A DNA stretch of 64,000 nucleotides from Pseudomonas fragi (GCF_002269505.1 NZ_NQKQ01000014.1:61147-125146), one strand, 5' to 3'. Positions 44,631 to 53,851 are shown, counted from the stretch's first letter. Notes: a model not told the origin generated them from the sequence alone. Made by a program: numbers and translations.

Positions 44631-45398
44631 TTATTGCTGTTGGAGAGAATGCAGGCGGGCTTTGAGTGCGTTATGCAGCAAGCCACGGTCTTCACCGGCC
44701 AGAAAACTGCGCACGCCGCGGGAACGCCATTGCGCGTTCTGTTCGGCGGTGCGGGGGTTGGCGCAAAAAGCCACGCCGGCGCCAAGGCAGGCGTCGGCCA
44801 TGCCTTGCAGGGCTTGCCAGACCAGTGGATTGAGCGGATCCGGCCCCAGGCCGAGATCAAGGGCCAGGTCGAGGGCGCCTTCCATGATCATGCCGACCCC
44901 TGCCAACTGCAGGATGTCCCCCAGAGCTTCAACTCCGGCGCGGCTTTCGATCATGGGAATGATGGGAGTCTGGCGGTTCGCCAGCTCGATATAGTCGGGC
45001 AAGGACAGGCGACCGAAGCCGGTGATACGCCCGCCCGTAATGCCGCGCTTGCCCAGGGGCGGGAAAAAAGCCGCCTCAATGGCGCACCGGACTTGCTCGG
45101 CACTTTCGGTACGGGACAGCACAATGGCCTCAATGCCGGCATCGAGCGCCCTGCCGATCAGCTTTTCGTCCACTTGCGGCATGCGTAGCCAGGGCGAAAT
45201 ACCCGCTGCCTCACAAGCGCGGATGCAATGCATAAGGTCTTCTTCAGAGCGCAGCAAGTGCTCCAGATCGAGGATTACAAAGTCGTAGCCCGCAAAGGCG
45301 AGCATCTCGCAAAGCATGGGTGAAGGGAGAGAGTTGAGCATGCCGTAAACGTTCTTCCCGCCTTGAAGCCGGGAAAACACCGGAGAAGTTCTGATCAC
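44631..45398 (-). CDS. HpcH/HpaI aldolase/citrate lyase family protein at head of siderophore operon
   Basis: A 255-residue TIM-barrel aldolase: YDFVILDLEHLLRSEEDLMHCIRA with the acidic metal ligands, ISPWLRMPQ, GFGRLSLPDYIELAN, PIIPMIESRAGVEALGDIL, and FCANPRT. Such enzymes form or split 2-keto acids with pyruvate-like donors; a homologue (AcsB) is part of achromobactin loci. The GTG at 45398 with AAAGGA nine bases upstream is chosen because the earlier ATG lies inside a Fur box. It is the first gene of the operon and may supply a keto-acid or citrate-like building block. Confidence 0.85.
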   Translation of the reverse strand: MIRTSPVFSRLQGGKNVYGMLNSLPSPMLCEMLAFAGYDFVILDLEHLLRSEEDLMHCIRACEAAGISPWLRMPQVDEKLIGRALDAGIEAIVLSRTESAEQVRCAIEAAFFPPLGKRGITGGRITGFGRLSLPDYIELANRQTPIIPMIESRAGVEALGDILQLAGVGMIMEGALDLALDLGLGPDPLNPLVWQALQGMADACLGAGVAFCANPRTAEQNAQWRSRGVRSFLAGEDRGLLHNALKARLHSLQQQ

Positions 45399-45431
45399 TG
45401 ACACAGGTCCTTTGAGCGAGCAAGCACTGAA

Positions 45432-45450
45432 GCCAATAATAATCATTCTC
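45432..45450 (-). promoter_or_regulatory. Fur box 1 of the siderophore operon
   Basis: Fifteen of 19 positions match the consensus Fur site. The box covers a TATTAT -10-like element (45436-45441, minus strand), spaced 16 bases from TTTACT (45458-45463). Confidence 0.8.
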
Positions 45451-45458
45451 AGATATGA

Positions 45459-45477
45459 GTAAATGATTTTTATTATC
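45459..45477 (-). promoter_or_regulatory. Fur box 2 of the siderophore operon
   Basis: Fourteen of 19 positions match the Fur consensus. It lies eight bases upstream of box 1 and overlaps the -35 region, so iron-bound Fur would cover the whole promoter. Confidence 0.75.
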
Positions 45478-45599
45478 GAACAGCGATATTCGTGACGAAC
45501 TTCGTAAAAAAAACGTTTCAGTTCACTTGAAAATGGCCAAGAGCCATTATTTGGAGGGGAATTTGCGGTGTGCGACGGGGGAATTGGTAAATTTCAGGC

Positions 45600-45632
45600 A
45601 AAAAAAAGCCGCTATCGCTAGCGGCTTTTTTA
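45600..45632 (-). terminator. Terminator downstream of tRNA-Asn
   Basis: The stem AAGCCGCTA/TAGCGGCTT with a tcgc loop is flanked by A and T runs on both sides, so it can work in both directions. It ends the tRNA transcript before the siderophore promoter. Confidence 0.9.
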
Positions 45633-45637
45633 CTATC

Positions 45638-45713
45638 TGGCTCCACGACCTGGACTCGAACCAGGGACCCAATGATTAACAGTCATTTGCTCTACCAACT
45701 GAGCTATCGCGGA
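45638..45713 (-). tRNA. tRNA-Asn (GTT)
   Basis: A 76-base cloverleaf. The acceptor strands TCCGCGA and TCGTGGA pair, the D arm is GCTC/GAGC, the anticodon loop CTGTTAA carries GTT, the T arm is CCTGG-TTCGAGT-CCAGG, and CCA is encoded. Confidence 0.98.
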
Positions 45714-45722
45714 ATGGCACCT

Positions 45723-45750
45723 ATCTTACTGATATAAAAAGAGAAGTCAA
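45723..45750 (-). promoter_or_regulatory. Sigma-70 promoter of tRNA-Asn
   Basis: On the minus strand TTGACT (45745-45750) and TAAGAT (45723-45728) are 16 bases apart, with transcription expected about three bases before the tRNA. Confidence 0.75.
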
Positions 45751-45778
45751 CACTTTTGCTGACTTCTCAGCGGATTAT

Positions 45779-46975
45779 TCAGATGACCTGAACAATCGCA
45801 TCGGTTACCGCTTCAATGTTGCGTTGATTCAAAGAAGCCACGCAGATTCGGCCGGTATCCAGGGCGTAAATACCGAATTCGGTACGCAGACGCGTCACTT
45901 GTTCAACGGTCAGGCCGGAGTACGAGAACATGCCACGTTGACGCGCAACAAAGCTGAAATCATGGCCCGGGGCCTTTTTCGACAGCAGCTCAACCATCTG
46001 CAGACGCATGCCACGAATACGCAGACGCATTTCTGCCAGCTCTTCTTCCCACATCGCACGCAGCTCCGGGCTGTTGAGCACAGCAGCGGCAATGGTTGCA
46101 CCATGGGTCGGCGGGTTGGAGTAGTTGGTGCGGATCACGCGCTTGACCTGGGACAGAACGCGGGCGCTCTCTTCTTTGGACTCGGTGATGATCGACAGTG
46201 CGCCAACACGCTCGCCGTACAGCGAGAACGACTTGGAGAACGAGCTGGAAACGAAGAAGCTCAGACCCGATTCGGCGAACAGGCGCACGGCTGCTGCGTC
46301 TTCGTCGATGCCGTCGCCAAAGCCCTGGTAGGCCATGTCCAGGAACGGGATCAGGCCCTTGGCCTTGACCACATCCAGCACGTTCAGCCAGTCGGCCGGG
46401 GTCAGGTCAACGCCGGTCGGGTTATGGCAGCAGGCGTGCAGCACAACAATGGAGCCGGCTGGCAAGGCATTGAGGTCTTCGAGCATGCCGGCACGGTTCA
46501 CGTCATGGCTGGCAGCGTCATAGTAACGGTAGTTCTGCACCGGGAAACCGGCGGTTTCGAACAGCGCGCGGTGGTTTTCCCAGCTTGGATCACTGATGGC
46601 CACCACTGCACCCGGCTGCAGCTGCTTGAGGAAGTCAGCACCGATTTTCAGCGCGCCCGTGCCACCAACGGCTTGCGTGGTGATCACCCGGCCAGCCGCC
46701 AGCAGTGTCGACTCGGCACCGAACAGCAGCTTCTGTACAGCTTGGTCGTAGGCAGCAATACCGTCGATCGGCAAGTAGCCGCGCGACGCATGTTGGGCAA
46801 CCCGAATCGTTTCGGCTTCGACAACGGCACGCAAGAGCGGGATTCGTCCCTCTTCGTTGCAGTAAACACCGACCCCCAGATTCACTTTGCTGGTACGAGT
46901 ATCGGCGTTAAATGCTTCGTTGAGGCCCAGGATAGGATCGCGTGGTGCCATTTCGACAGCGGAGAACAGGCTCAT
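45779..46975 (-). CDS. Aromatic/aspartate amino acid aminotransferase
   Basis: A 398-residue class I aminotransferase of the AspC/TyrB type: SKVNLGVGVYCNEEGRIPLL, HACCHNPTGVDLT, the PLP lysine in SSSFSKSFSLYGERVG, and the C-terminal ICVASLNQRNIE (this family usually has GR(I/V)(N/C)xAG). It transfers amino groups from aspartate, tyrosine or phenylalanine to 2-oxoglutarate. It is divergent from uvrB, an arrangement I know from other Pseudomonas chromosomes. Substrate preference (tyrB versus aspC) cannot be settled by reading. Confidence 0.93.
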   Translation of the reverse strand: MSLFSAVEMAPRDPILGLNEAFNADTRTSKVNLGVGVYCNEEGRIPLLRAVVEAETIRVAQHASRGYLPIDGIAAYDQAVQKLLFGAESTLLAAGRVITTQAVGGTGALKIGADFLKQLQPGAVVAISDPSWENHRALFETAGFPVQNYRYYDAASHDVNRAGMLEDLNALPAGSIVVLHACCHNPTGVDLTPADWLNVLDVVKAKGLIPFLDMAYQGFGDGIDEDAAAVRLFAESGLSFFVSSSFSKSFSLYGERVGALSIITESKEESARVLSQVKRVIRTNYSNPPTHGATIAAAVLNSPELRAMWEEELAEMRLRIRGMRLQMVELLSKKAPGHDFSFVARQRGMFSYSGLTVEQVTRLRTEFGIYALDTGRICVASLNQRNIEAVTDAIVQVI

Positions 46976-47298
46976 TATTACGGCGGCTCTGAATGGGGAA
47001 TGGAGGGGGTGACAACGCTCCAGCCGATTGCACTAGAGCGGTGCACAAACGGGGAGCAAGTATAAGCCCGATCAGGATTCGGGCAACAGGCTATTGCCGG
47101 TTTTGGGCAAGTATTTGAGTTTATTTTCAGGCCACTGGTCTAATTGCAATCTTTACCAATATGCCCGTATCAGAGCTGTGCCTTGAAACAGTCAGACACG
47201 ACCTCCATATTTAGCCGTATCCTGTTTTTTCCTGCGGCCAGAGTCGCATGCACTTATAAAGGCCATTGCTTTTATAGAAGCAAACCCTGAGGTCCTTC
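46976..47298. promoter_or_regulatory. Divergent promoter region, aminotransferase/uvrB
   Basis: A 323-base gap. TTATAAA near 47255 and a small inverted repeat TTGCTT/AAGCAA (47266-47283) lie in the uvrB leader. No LexA box (CTGTN8ACAG) was found by eye, and no coding frame is supported. Confidence 0.5.
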
Positions 47299-49314
47299 AT
47301 GCCCGATTTTCAGCTTGTTACCCGCTTCAAGCCCGCAGGCGATCAACCCGAAGCCATTCGCCAGATGATCGAAGGCATCGAAGCCGGTCTGTCGCACCAG
47401 ACCCTGCTCGGGGTAACAGGTTCGGGCAAAACGTTCAGCATCGCCAACGTGATCGCCCATGTGAACCGCCCTACCCTGGTGCTGGCGCCCAACAAAACCC
47501 TGGCAGCGCAGTTGTATGGCGAGTTCAAGTCGTTCTTCCCGAATAACGCGGTGGAGTACTTCGTTTCGTACTACGACTACTACCAGCCCGAAGCCTACGT
47601 GCCCTCCTCCGACACCTTTATCGAGAAAGACGCCTCGATCAACGACCATATCGAGCAAATGCGCCTGTCCGCGACCAAGGCTCTGCTGGAGCGCAAGGAC
47701 GCGATTATCGTCACCACGGTGTCATGCATTTATGGTCTGGGCAGCCCCGAGACCTATCTGAAGATGGTGCTGCACGTCGACCGCGGCGACAAACTCGACC
47801 AGCGCGAGTTGCTGCGCCGCCTGGCCGACCTGCAATACACCCGCAACGATATGGATTTCGCCCGTTCGACATTTCGCGTGCGCGGTGACGTGATCGACAT
47901 CTACCCTGCCGAGTCGGATCTGGAAGCGGTACGCATCGAGCTGTTCGATGATGAAGTCGAAAGCATCAGTGCCTTTGACCCGCTGACCGGCGAAGTCATC
48001 CGCAAGATGCCGCGTTTTACCTTCTACCCCAAGAGCCACTATGTAACGCCGCGCGAAACCCTGCTGGACGCCGTCGAAGGCATCAAGGAGGAACTCAAGG
48101 AGCGTCTCGAGTACCTGCGTGCCAATAACAAGCTGGTCGAAGCCCAGCGCCTGGAGCAACGCACCCGTTTCGATCTGGAAATGATCATGGAGCTGGGTTA
48201 CTGCAACGGCATCGAAAACTACTCGCGCTACCTCTCGGGCCGCGAGTCCGGTGCCCCGCCACCGACCCTGTTCGATTACCTGCCGGCCGACGCCTTGCTG
48301 GTGATCGACGAGTCGCACGTCAGCGTGCCCCAGGTCGGCGCGATGTACAAAGGCGACCGCTCGCGCAAAGAGACCCTGGTGGAATATGGTTTTCGCCTGC
48401 CTTCGGCCCTGGACAACCGGCCGATGCGTTTTGACGAATGGGAACGCATCAGCCCGCAGACGATTTTTGTCTCCGCCACCCCGGGAAACTACGAAGCCGA
48501 GCACTCGGGCCGCGTGGTCGAGCAGGTGGTACGCCCCACCGGTCTGGTCGACCCGCAGATCGAAGTGCGTCCGGCCCTCACCCAGGTCGACGACCTGCTC
48601 TCCGAAATTGCCAAGCGCGTGGCGCTGGAAGAGCGTGTACTGGTCACCACCCTGACCAAGCGCATGTCCGAAGACCTGACCGACTACCTGGCCGACCACG
48701 GCGTGCGTGTGCGCTACCTGCACTCGGACATCGACACCGTGGAGCGCGTCGAAATCATCCGTGACCTGCGCCTGGGCGTTTTTGACGTGCTGGTGGGGAT
48801 CAACCTGCTGCGTGAAGGTCTGGACATGCCCGAGGTGTCATTGGTGGCAATTCTGGACGCCGACAAGGAGGGCTTCCTGCGCTCCGAGCGCTCGTTGATC
48901 CAGACCATTGGCCGGGCGGCACGTAACCTCAATGGCCGGGCGATTCTCTATGCGGACCGCATCACCGGCTCGATGGAGCGCGCTATTGGCGAGACCGAAC
49001 GCCGCCGCGAAAAACAGATCGCCTTCAACCTCGCCAACGGCATCACGCCCAAAGGCGTGTTCAAGGACGTTGCCGACATCATGGAAGGTGCGGTGGTGCC
49101 GGGTTCGCGCAGCAAGAAGCGCAAAGGCATGGCCAAGGCTGCGGAAGAAAACGCCAAGTACGAAAACGAACTGCGCTCGCCGAGCGAGATCAGCAAACGC
49201 ATTCGTCAACTGGAAGAAAAAATGTACGCCCTGGCCCGGGATCTCGAGTTCGAGGCCGCGGCGCAAATGCGCGACGAAATCGGCAAACTGCGCGAGCGGT
49301 TATTGCAGGTTTAA
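47299..49314 (+). CDS. uvrB: Excinuclease ABC subunit B
   Basis: A 671-residue nucleotide-excision-repair helicase-like protein of normal length. Walker A GVTGSGKT is at 38-45, the beta-hairpin [12 protein letters not shown] at 91-102, the DExx box reads DESH (IDESHVS), helicase motifs [31 protein letters not shown] and QTIGRAARN follow, and the C-terminal UVR domain ([22 protein letters not shown]) contacts UvrC. With UvrA it finds damaged DNA and hands it to UvrC. Confidence 0.99.
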   Translation: MPDFQLVTRFKPAGDQPEAIRQMIEGIEAGLSHQTLLGVTGSGKTFSIANVIAHVNRPTLVLAPNKTLAAQLYGEFKSFFPNNAVEYFVSYYDYYQPEAYVPSSDTFIEKDASINDHIEQMRLSATKALLERKDAIIVTTVSCIYGLGSPETYLKMVLHVDRGDKLDQRELLRRLADLQYTRNDMDFARSTFRVRGDVIDIYPAESDLEAVRIELFDDEVESISAFDPLTGEVIRKMPRFTFYPKSHYVTPRETLLDAVEGIKEELKERLEYLRANNKLVEAQRLEQRTRFDLEMIMELGYCNGIENYSRYLSGRESGAPPPTLFDYLPADALLVIDESHVSVPQVGAMYKGDRSRKETLVEYGFRLPSALDNRPMRFDEWERISPQTIFVSATPGNYEAEHSGRVVEQVVRPTGLVDPQIEVRPALTQVDDLLSEIAKRVALEERVLVTTLTKRMSEDLTDYLADHGVRVRYLHSDIDTVERVEIIRDLRLGVFDVLVGINLLREGLDMPEVSLVAILDADKEGFLRSERSLIQTIGRAARNLNGRAILYADRITGSMERAIGETERRREKQIAFNLANGITPKGVFKDVADIMEGAVVPGSRSKKRKGMAKAAEENAKYENELRSPSEISKRIRQLEEKMYALARDLEFEAAAQMRDEIGKLRERLLQV

Positions 49315-49328
49315 CGCTCCACATTGTC

Positions 49329-49419
49329 CCTGTGGGAGCGGGCTTGCTCGCGATTGGATCGATGCGGTGTATCAGGTAAACCGCGCCGTTTCTATCGCTA
49401 GCAAGCCCGCTCCCACAGG
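49329..49419. repeat. REP pair between uvrB and RidA genes
   Basis: CCTGTGGGAGCGGGCTTGC and its exact 19-base reverse complement face each other over a 53-base spacer, between convergent genes. Confidence 0.9.
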
Positions 49420-49427
49420 TCAATCTC

Positions 49428-49850
49428 TCAGACGGCTACCGCCGCCACTGCCTCGACCTCAAACAACATCTCGTCCAGCGCCAGGCGCGGCACCGGGATC
49501 AAGGTACAGGCCGGTGCCGGCAGCTCGCCCCAGACCCGCGCTACCTCAGCGCCCAGAATCTGCAGACGTTCCATGTTGTGATCAACGATCAATACCGTGA
49601 TCTTGGCCACGTCCTTGATCTGCGCATCCGCCGCTGCCAGGGCGATCTGCAGGTTGGCAAAGGCCTGGCGGACCTGCTCGGCAAAGTCGCTGGACAGCTC
49701 GCTGTGGGCGTTCTCGCCGCCCTGGCCGGCGGTGTACACCAGCCGCACATTCGCTGCCACACGGGCAACATGGGAGTAACCGTTGGGCGCAGGGTCATAC
49801 AGCCCTGCGGGGTTGAGCAACAGCACTGCGGAGTCAGAGTTCTTGTCCAT
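49428..49850 (-). CDS. RidA/YjgF family protein
   Basis: A 140-residue member of the RidA family: LLNPAGLYDPAPNGYSHVARV, VRLVYTAGQGGENA, QVRQAFANLQIALAAADA, ITVLIVD and PAPACTLIPVPRLALDEMLFEVEAVA. The Arg before the L-A-L segment (PRLALDE) is in the place of the imine-binding Arg of RidA. It would hydrolyse reactive enamines/imines. ATG 49850 has AAGG seven bases upstream. Confidence 0.92.
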   Translation of the reverse strand: MDKNSDSAVLLLNPAGLYDPAPNGYSHVARVAANVRLVYTAGQGGENAHSELSSDFAEQVRQAFANLQIALAAADAQIKDVAKITVLIVDHNMERLQILGAEVARVWGELPAPACTLIPVPRLALDEMLFEVEAVAAVAV

Positions 49851-49997
49851 AAAATACCTTCCAGTGGCAGCGGGATAAGCAAGCGCGCTATTCAACCACT
49901 CTCGCCAATCCGTACGCCAGCGCCCTCGCGACTCATGCCGCAAATATGCAAGGATGTTACGCCGCAGCGCACCAAAGCCCGTTTTCCAAGGATGACC

Positions 49998-51149
49998 ATG
50001 ACTGCCATCACCACCCAAATGCCCCTCGTGCCCGGGCGTCTTGAACAAATGTCGACCCGCATTGCCTTTTTCATCGCAGGTTTTGGCCTCGCCGCCTGGG
50101 CGCCACTGGTGCCCTACGCCAAAGCGCGGGCGGGACTGGACGAGGCCACTTTGGGCCTGTTGTTGCTGTGCCTGGGCGCGGGCTCGATCCTGGCGATGCC
50201 CATTGCCGGAATCCTCGCCAGCCGTTATGGCTGCCGCCGGGTGCTGGTGGGCGGCACGCTGCTGATCTGCCTGGCATTGCCACTGCTGGCAACGGTCAGT
50301 GCCATACCCTTGTTGATCGCCACACTGTTTTTGTTTGGCGCGGGCCTGGGTGCCGTGGACTCAACTGTCAACCTGCAAGCGGTGATCGTCGAGCGCGCCA
50401 GTGGACGCAATATGATGTCGGGGTTTCACGGGCTGTTCAGTGTCGGCGGAATAGCCGGTGCGGCCGGTGTCAGCGCCCTGCTGGCGCTGGGTCTGTCGCC
50501 GCTGTGGGCGATTGTGGTGGTGATCGTGTTGATCCTCGCGGCCCTGCTCAAGGCCGCGCCCCATCTGCTGCCCTATGGCAGTGAAAGCAGCGGCCCGGCG
50601 TTTGCCGTGCCCCACGGCGTGGTGCTGTTTATCGGTTTGTTGTGCTTTACCGTCTTCCTGGCCGAAGGCGCGATGCTCGACTGGAGCGCCGTTTTCCTGA
50701 CCAGTGAGAAAAGTATCGACGACGCCTATGCCGGGCTGGGTTATGCCGCGTTTGCCTTGACCATGACCGCTGGGCGACTGATGGGCGACACCATCGTCAA
50801 GCGTCTGGGTGCGCGACTGGTGATTGTCCTGGGTGGGTTGTTTGCCGCCGCGGGCATGGCCCTGGCAACCCTGGCACCGAGCTGGGAAGTGGCACTGCTG
50901 GGCTATGCACTGGTGGGCGTGGGTTGCTCCAATATCGTGCCCGTGCTGTACACCGCGGTGGGCAAACAGACCGTGATGCCGGAGCACATTGCCGTGCCAG
51001 CCATCACCACACTGGGCTATGCCGGGATTCTGGCAGGGCCTGCGGCCATCGGCTTTATTGCCCATGCCAGCAGCCTGAGCAGTGCCTTTTTGCTGATCAC
51101 CGCCATGCTCCTGGCCGTGGCCATCAGCGGGCGGATTTTGCGGGTTTAG
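49998..51149 (+). CDS. MFS transporter
   Basis: A 383-residue carrier with about twelve helices. RIAFFIAGFGLAAWAPLVPYAKARAGLDEATLGLLLLCLGAGSILAMPIAGILASRYGCRR is the pattern of the YbjJ/FucP-like group, and GAMLDWSAVFL in the second half is typical of it. The ATG 49998 is placed four bases after AAGGATG; an ATG six bases earlier is also possible. It stands divergently from the RidA gene. The substrate is unknown. Confidence 0.88.
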   Translation: MTAITTQMPLVPGRLEQMSTRIAFFIAGFGLAAWAPLVPYAKARAGLDEATLGLLLLCLGAGSILAMPIAGILASRYGCRRVLVGGTLLICLALPLLATVSAIPLLIATLFLFGAGLGAVDSTVNLQAVIVERASGRNMMSGFHGLFSVGGIAGAAGVSALLALGLSPLWAIVVVIVLILAALLKAAPHLLPYGSESSGPAFAVPHGVVLFIGLLCFTVFLAEGAMLDWSAVFLTSEKSIDDAYAGLGYAAFALTMTAGRLMGDTIVKRLGARLVIVLGGLFAAAGMALATLAPSWEVALLGYALVGVGCSNIVPVLYTAVGKQTVMPEHIAVPAITTLGYAGILAGPAAIGFIAHASSLSSAFLLITAMLLAVAISGRILRV

Positions 51150-51153
51150 AGCG

Positions 51154-51267
51154 CGCCCCTCACCCCAGCCCTCTCCCGAGGGAGAGGGAGCCGATTTGAG
51201 GTGTTGCACAAATTTGCTGCTGCTTTTAGTCCCCTCTCCCTCCGGGAGAGGGTTAGGGTGAGGGCGC
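51154..51267. repeat. Double palindrome, CCCTCACCC/CCCTCTCCC family
   Basis: GCGCCCCTCACCCC and CCCTCTCCCGAGGGAGAGGG are mirrored about 45 bases later by CCCTCTCCCTCCGGGAGAGGG and GGGTGAGGGCGC. It separates the convergent MFS and fecA genes. Confidence 0.85.
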
Positions 51268-51274
51268 TTTTGGC

Positions 51275-53743
51275 TTAAAACCCGACACTCGCCTGCACAA
51301 AGAACGTACGCGGCTCGCCCAGGTAAATCCCCGCGTTATTGTCGCTGGAGCGAGTGTAGTACTCCTGATTGAACAGGTTCTTGATCCCCGCTCCCACTTT
51401 CAGGTTTGACGCTTGCGGGCCGAAGTCGTAGCCAACCCGCGTGCTCCAGGTCGCATATCCAGGAATATCGCCGTACTGGCCATCCGGGGTCGGATCAGTG
51501 ATGTACACCCCGCCAGTGCCCGGCGCGTGCTGCTGGGACTGGGCAAACATGTCCAGGTTGTAGGTCCAGCGGTTGACCACGTAACGCGCACCGAGGTTGA
51601 CCACCTGGCGCGAGTACAGCGGCAGATCACGCCCTTTGAAGTTCGGGATGTCACCCTCGGAGGTCGCCTTGGTGTAAGTAAAGCCCGCGTTCACCGACAG
51701 GCCGTCAAGGCGCGCGTCCAGTGCCGACATGTCGTAGTGAACCGAGGTCTCGATGCCCTGGTGCTTGGTCGCGCCCAGGTTGGTCCAGCCCACGTCGTTG
51801 CTCACGTATTGCAACTCGTCGGCAAAGTCGATGTAGAACAGCGTCACTTCACCGCCCCACACGCCATTGTCGTAGCGCGTGCCCAGCTCGTATGTCTTGG
51901 CCTTTTCAGGACGCAAACCCGCCGCCGTGGCATCACCTACGCCACCCTGGCCCAACTGGAAGTACTGCAGGCTGCCGAACGAGGTTTCGTAGTTGGCAAA
52001 CAGCTTCCAGGCATCCGACAGGTGATACATCACGCTCAGGGCCGGCAGTGCTTCGCTGCTGTCGATGCTGCGGTTTTTCTCCTGCACCGGCTTGCCGTTA
52101 TTACCCAACACCGGGCGGTCGTGCCAGTGGGTGCTGATTCGCTCAAAACGGATGCCCGGAGTGACCGTCCAGTTCCCCACATCGATCTTGTCATCGATAT
52201 AAAACGAGTTGGCCTCGGTGCCGCCGGTACGGTCTTGATAGACATGGCCGTCAGCCCCGGGGCCTGGCACAGGCACGTTATTGACCAGATACACCTGGCT
52301 GGCCTCTTCGTGCATGGCCTCTTTGAGGTAGCGATAGCCCAGGCCGACTTCTTGCGTCACTGGCCCCAGGGTGAACACATGGGAGACCCGCGGCTCGATC
52401 CCGAAGGTGTGGTAACTGCGCGGATACGCAGCCAGGGTTTGCAGATTGCGCGCGGCAATGTTGCTGCCACGGAAGCTGTCGGTGTAATAGGTCAGGACTT
52501 CAAACTGGGTCTGGTCGTCGATCTGGCGCAAGTACTTGAAGGACACATCCTTGCGCCGCCCGGTGAAGTTGTCGTAGTCGCGCAGCGACTGGTACGGGTC
52601 AGCGTCAAATTGCTTCTGGGTCAGGCCGCCGGGCATGTCTGCCGTGGCATCGTAGTAGTGAAAGTTGAGAGTAAAATCATCCTGGTCAGTGGGCGCCCAG
52701 TGGGTCTTGAGCAACACGTCATCGATATCGTTGTCGTTGTTGCGCGCACGATAGCCTTCACCCTTGACCCCGGAATACAGCAGTGCGGCACCGATGCCGT
52801 TGTCCGCCGTGCCGCCGAGAAAGGCCGACTCAATATGCTTCCAGCCGCCGCGTTCGGAGGTTTCCAGGGTTGTGCCGACTTCGCCCTGGAAGGTTTCGGG
52901 AATGGCCCGGGTCACGAAGTTGATTACCCCGCCCACGTTTTGCGGCCCGTAGCGCACCGAACCGGCGCCGCGTACCACGTCGATGCTGTCCAGGTTGCCC
53001 GAGGAAATCGGCGCCATCGACAGTTGTGGCTGACCGTAGGGTGCAAACGCTGCCGGAATACCGTCAATCAGGACGGTGGAGCGCGGCGACAGGCGCGACG
53101 TCAAACCGCGTACCCCCACGTTCAGCGAGATATCACTGCCGCCCGTGCCGTTGGACTCCTGCACCTGAACACCGGGGATACGCTTGAGGGCATCACTGAC
53201 GTTCATCGTGCCCTGCTCGACCATCGCTTCGCGGCGCACCACCGTGCGTGCCCCCGGGTGGTTCTGCACCACCGCGTCATTGGCATCGCTCAGCCAGTTG
53301 CCGACTACCTTGACATCCACCGGGCCCAGTTCCAGCGGCCCGGACGCTGGCGCAGCGGCACTGACCGTCGGCGCTGCGCGCAGGGTTACAGCATCACCGT
53401 CAAGTTCGTAGCTCAAGCCACTGCCTTGCAGCAGTCGGGCCAGCGCCTGTTCAGGCGACAGATTGCCATCGACCGCCGGGGCCTGCTTGCCCGCCACCAG
53501 TTGCGGGCTGAAAAACACCTGCAGCGAAGTCTGCTGCGCCAGTTGACTCAGGGCTGCACCCAGGGGCTGGGCCTGGATATGGATCGCACTCGAAGCGGAT
53601 TGCGCAGCAAACGCAGCAGGCATCGCCGCGCTGACCGCCAGGGCCAGGGCAAGTGGCAGCAAGCGCGCTCGGGCAACAGAAGATGGAGTGCTCAAAGGTG
53701 TTTCAAGCGAGCAAAGTCGCCCACGAGGATTGTTGTTTTTCAC
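51275..53743 (-). CDS. fecA: FecA-type TonB-dependent receptor with STN signalling domain
   Basis: An 822-residue outer-membrane transducer. After a long signal peptide (LLPLALALAVSAAMPAAFA) comes the secretin/TonB N-terminal domain (IHIQAQPLGAALSQLAQQTSLQVFFSP, LQGSGLSYEL), then a linker with the TonB box region, the plug (RIPGVQVQESNGTGG, IDVVRGAGSVRYGPQNVGGVINFVTRAIP) and a barrel ending in VQASVGF. It resembles ferric-citrate FecA. The STN domain signals to the FecR encoded next to it. The GTG start at 53743 is the only one giving the full signal peptide. Confidence 0.92.
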   Translation of the reverse strand: MKNNNPRGRLCSLETPLSTPSSVARARLLPLALALAVSAAMPAAFAAQSASSAIHIQAQPLGAALSQLAQQTSLQVFFSPQLVAGKQAPAVDGNLSPEQALARLLQGSGLSYELDGDAVTLRAAPTVSAAAPASGPLELGPVDVKVVGNWLSDANDAVVQNHPGARTVVRREAMVEQGTMNVSDALKRIPGVQVQESNGTGGSDISLNVGVRGLTSRLSPRSTVLIDGIPAAFAPYGQPQLSMAPISSGNLDSIDVVRGAGSVRYGPQNVGGVINFVTRAIPETFQGEVGTTLETSERGGWKHIESAFLGGTADNGIGAALLYSGVKGEGYRARNNDNDIDDVLLKTHWAPTDQDDFTLNFHYYDATADMPGGLTQKQFDADPYQSLRDYDNFTGRRKDVSFKYLRQIDDQTQFEVLTYYTDSFRGSNIAARNLQTLAAYPRSYHTFGIEPRVSHVFTLGPVTQEVGLGYRYLKEAMHEEASQVYLVNNVPVPGPGADGHVYQDRTGGTEANSFYIDDKIDVGNWTVTPGIRFERISTHWHDRPVLGNNGKPVQEKNRSIDSSEALPALSVMYHLSDAWKLFANYETSFGSLQYFQLGQGGVGDATAAGLRPEKAKTYELGTRYDNGVWGGEVTLFYIDFADELQYVSNDVGWTNLGATKHQGIETSVHYDMSALDARLDGLSVNAGFTYTKATSEGDIPNFKGRDLPLYSRQVVNLGARYVVNRWTYNLDMFAQSQQHAPGTGGVYITDPTPDGQYGDIPGYATWSTRVGYDFGPQASNLKVGAGIKNLFNQEYYTRSSDNNAGIYLGEPRTFFVQASVGF

Positions 53744-53763
53744 GTCGAGTCTTGCCCTATGGA

Positions 53764-53779
53764 TCGCACTTGAGTGCGA
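53764..53779. promoter_or_regulatory. Palindrome in the fecR-fecA gap
   Basis: TCGCACT-tg-AGTGCGA is a perfect inverted repeat 21 bases upstream of the fecA start codon. It may be an operator or a hairpin that adjusts fecA expression relative to fecIR. Confidence 0.5.
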
Positions 53780-53851
53780 CTGTTAATGCAAACCAGTTGC
53801 AGTTGTTCAAGAAGACGAAGAACTCGAAAAAAACCTGAATCGACGGGCCTT

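Noticed and set aside
45600..45780. Integration site at tRNA-Asn
   Set aside because: No integrase gene, no duplicate of the tRNA 3' end and no phage genes were found in the window.
47190..47298. LexA box upstream of uvrB
   Set aside because: A CTG and a CAG are present near 47220-47240, but their spacing does not fit the CTG-N10-CAG pattern.
51413..53773. A 786-codon plus-strand frame opposite fecA
   Set aside because: It lies almost entirely within the clearly conserved receptor gene, has no domain and no operon partners.
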